Source: Phalacrocorax aristotelis (lineage: Eukaryota; Chordata; Aves; Suliformes; Phalacrocoracidae). Taken from it: 64,000 nt of DNA. The stretch lies in assembly GCF_949628215.1 (NCBI RefSeq), contig NC_134277.1, positions 110,315,463 to 110,379,462 on the forward strand. The letters run 5' to 3'. The translations under genes were made by a program, and so were the position numbers. The stretch's first letter is position 1, and each line of letters begins with the position of its first letter. This document shows positions 59,901-64,000 of this stretch, piece after piece. The notes below the pieces were generated by a model that was not told the DNA's origin, searched no databases, and worked only from the letters and a program-made list of their open reading frames with translations.

Positions 59901-61799
59901 TCGGCCATGTTGGATACCTTCAAGAGTCGTCTGGACAGGGTGCTGGGCCATCTTGTCTAGCCTGTGCTCTTCCTAGAAAGGTTGGACTAGATGATCCCTG
60001 AGGTCCCTTCCAACCTGGGATTCTGTGATTCTGTGAACAGGTTCACCCAGTGACTAACTCAATTAATTAGGAACTCCAAGAGTCCTGGCATTTTTAAAGT
60101 ATTAACTTTTTTCTCACAATAGTACCAGAATTTATGGCTGAGGCCTAGTCAGGAATGCTGTGTTACAGCAAAATGCAGTTCCACAAGCTGTAGGATGGTT
60201 GGTGCCACTTTGTTCAGCAGAAGCTATGCCAGTGCTTTAACTGAGCAGTCTGTGCCACAGCTGCATGACGGCAGGCTCTAAGCCTGTAACACGGTCTCCT
60301 CCCTCCTGAGGGTAACAGCCTGCTATTTACAAAGCCTCCACTAAATTTCTACGCTTAATGGCTTTATTCCCCATGGATTTTGCTTTGTATTGCACTAAAT
60401 GTTAATTTCTCTTTAATACATATTGTGTTTTAGCTTAAGCTCATGCCATGATACATAGCCACCACATATCGCAACATTTATAAATTGCATATTTAAAGGT
60501 GGTAAAGGTGGTCTATTGCTATTCATAAATTCTTCAGGCATCCCTAGCCACTGCAAAGAATGCGGCCCCTGTGAATTTGCTGACTCCATCATGACCCTTC
60601 AAAAGCTAATCAGCCAGCCGCTCCCATTCCCCGCCTACACACCAATGCCACAGCCAGCCCAGTTAGTAAGTTCCATCTGTCTGTCTCAAACCATGAAGTC
60701 AGTTTATATGGAAAATTTGTACTTCATTAAAACTAGTTCCGTTCCATTTCTATGTAGTGTAACATTGGGCAGACAGCTTCAGCTTATGTGATTAACAGCT
60801 GCCTGGTTCATATGCTTTGTAAAATACTGCCTCATTCCCTGAATCCCAAACTAACAAAACATAGCATCATCTTGTTAGGAGCAACGTTTGTAAAGTGCCT
60901 TTTTAAGTATTAAGCAACACTTTTGCTTAGAAAGTGCTTCTGAAGGCAAGAAGGAAAAAAGAGCAAAGAGTTCCCCAAACATCTTAAGTTTGTATTTCTG
61001 GATGGTTTCTCCTTTGTTTGTTTTGTTGCCTAGAAACTGACCTAAATAAGAGACTCCATGTAGACAGAGTGTTCTCTGGTATAGGCTCTCTAACAGAGAA
61101 GGGCTGTTTAATTGGTACGAGCAGAAATATAACATATGCATGGAGACCGAAGGCCCAACAGTCACTTTGTCAAGGTGATAAGTCAGCCAGGTAAGACACT
61201 CTACTGTTGTTCAGCTTTAGCATAAGCAGATAAACTGTTGTTCATCTTTCATTTTGCCAGCTGTTTTGAATATTGCAGATAAATACTTTTATTTGTACTT
61301 TAGCCTTAATCTGTCCAGTGATTGTAACCTCTCTTGGTAACAAGATATTCACAGCATCTATAGATGTGGTGAACTTACAAGCCGAGGTAGTGAGATATGT
61401 GGGCATGCAGCCTGCATTCCCTCTCCCACCACGTTCCGTGGAGCATCTGAATTCCAGCTCTGTGGGCTAGGTGGAACAGAGACAGGAATAGCCCAGTAGC
61501 CAATGACAGGCAGAAAAACAGGGGACCAGCAAGCTATTGGGGTGCCACTTTAAACCCCAAGGGTCCTTAAGGAACATATCACAAATGGGTAGATTTCATA
61601 TATATATATCTCCGATTATTCGGTAGCAAATGATGAAGTCACAGAGCATAAATCAGCCTCTGGCCTGCAGCTCACTGCATATTTATATAACATTGACTGT
61701 CCAAAACACTTTTGCTTGAGAGGATACTAATCTTTTTTTATTTTGGTTTTAGATGACTGGAGTCAAATATCACTGTTAACAGTTACTGTACGGAATAGC
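56946..61799. other. Intergenic region between AFG3L2 and TUBB6
   Basis: No recognised gene. It holds A/C- and T-rich low-complexity runs (near 56950 and 58050), a GC-richer patch at about 58600-59130 without a supported coding frame, and one CR1 tail at 59747-60036. Confidence 0.6.
59747..60036 (+). mobile_element. CR1 LINE 3' end with intact octamers
   Basis: About 290 bp in sense: GGTAGCTACAAAGAAGATGG, AATCTCCCCAGGGAAGTGG, GGACAGGGTGCTGGGCCATC, GGTCCCTTCCAACCTGG and two terminal ATTCTGTG octamers. It is 5'-truncated. The preserved tail defines the insertion end at 60036. Confidence 0.95.
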
Positions 61800-62284
61800 T
61801 AAAAACTTTTTCTTCTTTTTATTATGAATAAATTTTGTTCCTGGCAGTTCAGTATTGTACATTCGGTACAGAATGAATACTTCAAACCCACAAGATTTTC
61901 TTAGTCATCATTGGATTAAAATAGTGCAGCTCTATTTTGTAGACTTTCATGCCTATTTCACATCTGCTCTTGTACAACTTTAGGGATGACAAACTTTGTT
62001 GGGGAAAAAAAGATCCCAAACTAGCAATCTTTGTGTTCAGACTTAGGCCAAAGTCTTAACTGAATGCCTTTACGTTTGTCTCATGAATAGAAATAGCCTG
62101 ATTTCCAGAAATGCTGACTGTCCTCAGTTCTCAGTGATCTCAGTGGACTCTGAAGAGAACCTCTAACATCTGAGACTCATGCTCCTTTTTTTTTTTTTTT
62201 TAAGTCTAAATATGGATTTATAAGCTTAATTATTAGAAATCCAGATTTGAAAATTTGGCCTGGAAAATAGTGCACCCAATTTCT
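61800..62284 (-). other. TUBB6: Probable TUBB6 3' untranslated region
   Basis: AT-rich stretch after the TUBB6 stop codon up to a - strand AATAAA at 61818-61823. Length about 0.48 kb. The end is inferred. Confidence 0.5.
61818..61823 (-). terminator. Candidate TUBB6 polyadenylation signal
   Basis: TTTATT on + reads AATAAA on the gene strand. Another AATAAA overlaps the stop codon itself (62284-62289). Confidence 0.5.
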
Positions 62285-63348
62285 TTATTCATTGATTTCT
62301 TCTTCATCATCTTCAAATGCTTCCTCTCCATCATTTGCTGTTGCTTCTTGGTATTGCTGATACTCTGAAACTAGATCATTCATGTTGCTTTCTGCTTCTG
62401 TAAATTCCATTTCATCCATTCCTTCCCCTGTGAACCAGTGGAGGAAGGCCTTTCTCCTGAACATGGCTGAAAACTGTTCTGAGATCCTTTTGAAGAGCTC
62501 TTGAATAGCAGTGCTGTTGCCAATGAATGTAGAAGCCATCTTGAGGCCGCGAGGAGGTATGTCACACACCGCCACCTTGACATTGTTTGGGATCCACTCC
62601 ACAAAGTAACTGCTGTTCTTGTTCTGGATGGCCAACATCTGCTCATCAACCTCCTTCATGGACATGGGACCACGGAAGACAGTAGCCACTGTCAAGTATC
62701 GGCCATGTCTTGGGTCACAGGCCGCCATCATATTTTTGGCATCAAACATCTGCTGGGTGAGCTCTGGAACGGTGAGTGCTCGGTATTGCTGGCTGCCTCG
62801 GGCTGTCAAAGGAGCGAAGCCTGGCATGAAAAAGTGAAGGCGTGGGAAAGGGACCATATTTACTGCCAGCTTCCGGAGGTCAGCATTTAGTTGGCCTGGG
62901 AAACGCAGGGATGTAGTTACCCCACTCATGGTAGCAGAAACCAAGTGGTTTAAGTCACCGTATGTTGGAGTGGTGAGCTTCAGAGTGCGGAAGCAAATGT
63001 CATACAAAGCTTCGTTGTCAATGCAGTAGGTTTCATCTGTATTTTCAACCAGTTGGTGGACCGAGAGTGTAGCATTATAAGGCTCCACCACTGTGTCAGA
63101 AACCTTTGGAGAGGGCATGACACTAAAGGTATTCATTATCCTGTCCGGATACTCCTCTCGTATCTTGCTGATGAGTAGGGTTCCCATGCCAGACCCCGTC
63201 CCTCCTCCCAGGGAATGAGTGAGCTGAAATCCTTGCAAGCAATCGCAGTGTTCACACTCTTTTCTTACTACATCAAGTACAGAGTCGACCAACTCAGCCC
63301 CTTCTGTATAGTGTCCTTTAGCCCAGTTGTTTCCTGCACCAGTTTGTC
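62285..63348 (-). CDS. TUBB6: TUBB6 (class V beta-tubulin), last coding exon
   Basis: Beta-tubulin subunit of microtubules. 1064 nt run from an acceptor tgttattttag to TAA at 62285-62287, giving residues 93-446 by beta-tubulin numbering, with the Gly93 codon split across the junction as in other tubulin genes. The GTP-binding signature GGGTGSG is at 140-146. Residue 239 is Ser ([11 protein letters not shown]), the state of class III, V and VI isotypes, where most beta-tubulins have Cys. The acidic tail [16 protein letters not shown] fits class V. Its place next to AFG3L2 confirms TUBB6. Exons 1-3 lie beyond the right edge; no match to the exon 3 sequence (RPDNFIF) is found in the last 650 bases. 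The frame is uninterrupted and there is no sign of a processed pseudogene. Confidence 0.96.
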
Positions 63349-64000
63349 CTAAAATAACATACAACAGGGAAAGAAAATACACACAATTAGCAGCAAGGTT
63401 TTGTATTTGCATGCTAAATGGATTTACATCTGTAACAAAAGCTGTTATAAATCTGTCAGGAAGATAACTGTGCCCTTCAGTTTTGACTAAATATCTTTGG
63501 AAGTATCAACATAAGTTTTCCATGTAGCCTCCTTTTGCCTCAAATCCCTGGTAGTTTTCATTTATGCCTTTGAGTGGTGTTTGGGGTTTTTTTTTCTTTT
63601 TTGGTATTTAACTTTCCATAAATGCAAAGATGGCCCTGACTCCTTGTTTTGAAAACTTTCATGCTCCCAATCCTGCTTATTCCATAAACACAAGATGGCT
63701 GTTTAAATACTTTGTTTGTAAAGACCATGATGATACAAAGCCAAATCACAGATACACATTCCTAAATGAAAGGCTCTTGGACTGTTCCCGTGAGACACAG
63801 AGGCATTGTTGTCGTTCAGGATAAGGCCAGGCTTCAGAAGTCCTATTTAACTTGTTGTATCAAACTATAGCTTTTTTTAATTCATGGTTACCTAGCCCGA
63901 ATGAAAATACTGATCAACAGAAGCTTCAGGAATGTTACTGCAAAAACTTGGAAGTCAAGTGCCTTTTAGCTTTTACTGGTTTCCCTACAAACTCACTGTT
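63349..64000. other. TUBB6: TUBB6 intron 3 (partial)
   Basis: AT-rich intron sequence upstream of the last TUBB6 exon. Nothing further recognised. Confidence 0.75.

Noticed and set aside
62501-62890. 129-codon open frame on the + strand
   Set aside because: Exact antisense of the TUBB6 coding exon.

Overview
This window is nuclear DNA from a bird, or a close sauropsid relative. Four vertebrate protein genes with spliced exons can be read directly. The interspersed repeats are CR1 LINE tails with the ATTCTGTG-type 3' octamers typical of bird genomes. No prokaryotic, phage or CRISPR features were seen, and no retroviral element was recognised.

Layout. Positions 1-7768 hold the 3' end of SPIRE1 (+ strand): five coding exons giving the last 208 residues, preceded by about 4 kb of intron. 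Positions 7769-18742 are the convergent interval between SPIRE1 and PRELID3A. It probably contains both 3' untranslated regions, but their ends cannot be fixed from sequence alone. PRELID3A (SLMO1; - strand) runs from its start codon at 28806 down to two alternative last coding exons, at 22566-22619 and 18743-18856. Positions 28807-30250 form a divergent CpG-rich promoter interval shared with AFG3L2 and interrupted by a CR1 copy. AFG3L2 (+ strand) is complete from 30251 to 56183: 17 coding exons and 808 codons, every splice junction phase-consistent. A 3' UTR ends near 56945. After about 5 kb of intergenic DNA with one CR1 tail comes the large last coding exon of TUBB6 (- strand, 62285-63348), the class V beta-tubulin. 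Its first three coding exons lie beyond the right edge.

The order SPIRE1 - PRELID3A - AFG3L2 - TUBB6, with alternating strands, matches the human chromosome 18p11 arrangement as I know it, so this is a conserved synteny block. Two neighbours act in mitochondria: PRELID3A is a PRELI-family intermembrane-space lipid-transfer protein, and AFG3L2 is an inner-membrane m-AAA protease. They share one promoter interval. SPIRE1 (actin nucleation) and TUBB6 (microtubules) are cytoskeletal. No operon-like co-regulation is implied.

The most notable observations are: the two phase-matched PRELID3A terminal exons, one PRELID3A-like and one PRELID3B-like; a perfect 19-bp inverted repeat with a 2-nt spacer in the last AFG3L2 intron; a hairpin in a 105-nt SPIRE1 intron; a CR1 copy and a CCCCT-repeat tract between the divergent promoters; and a NAGNAG tandem acceptor in AFG3L2. 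I found no new multi-gene system here.
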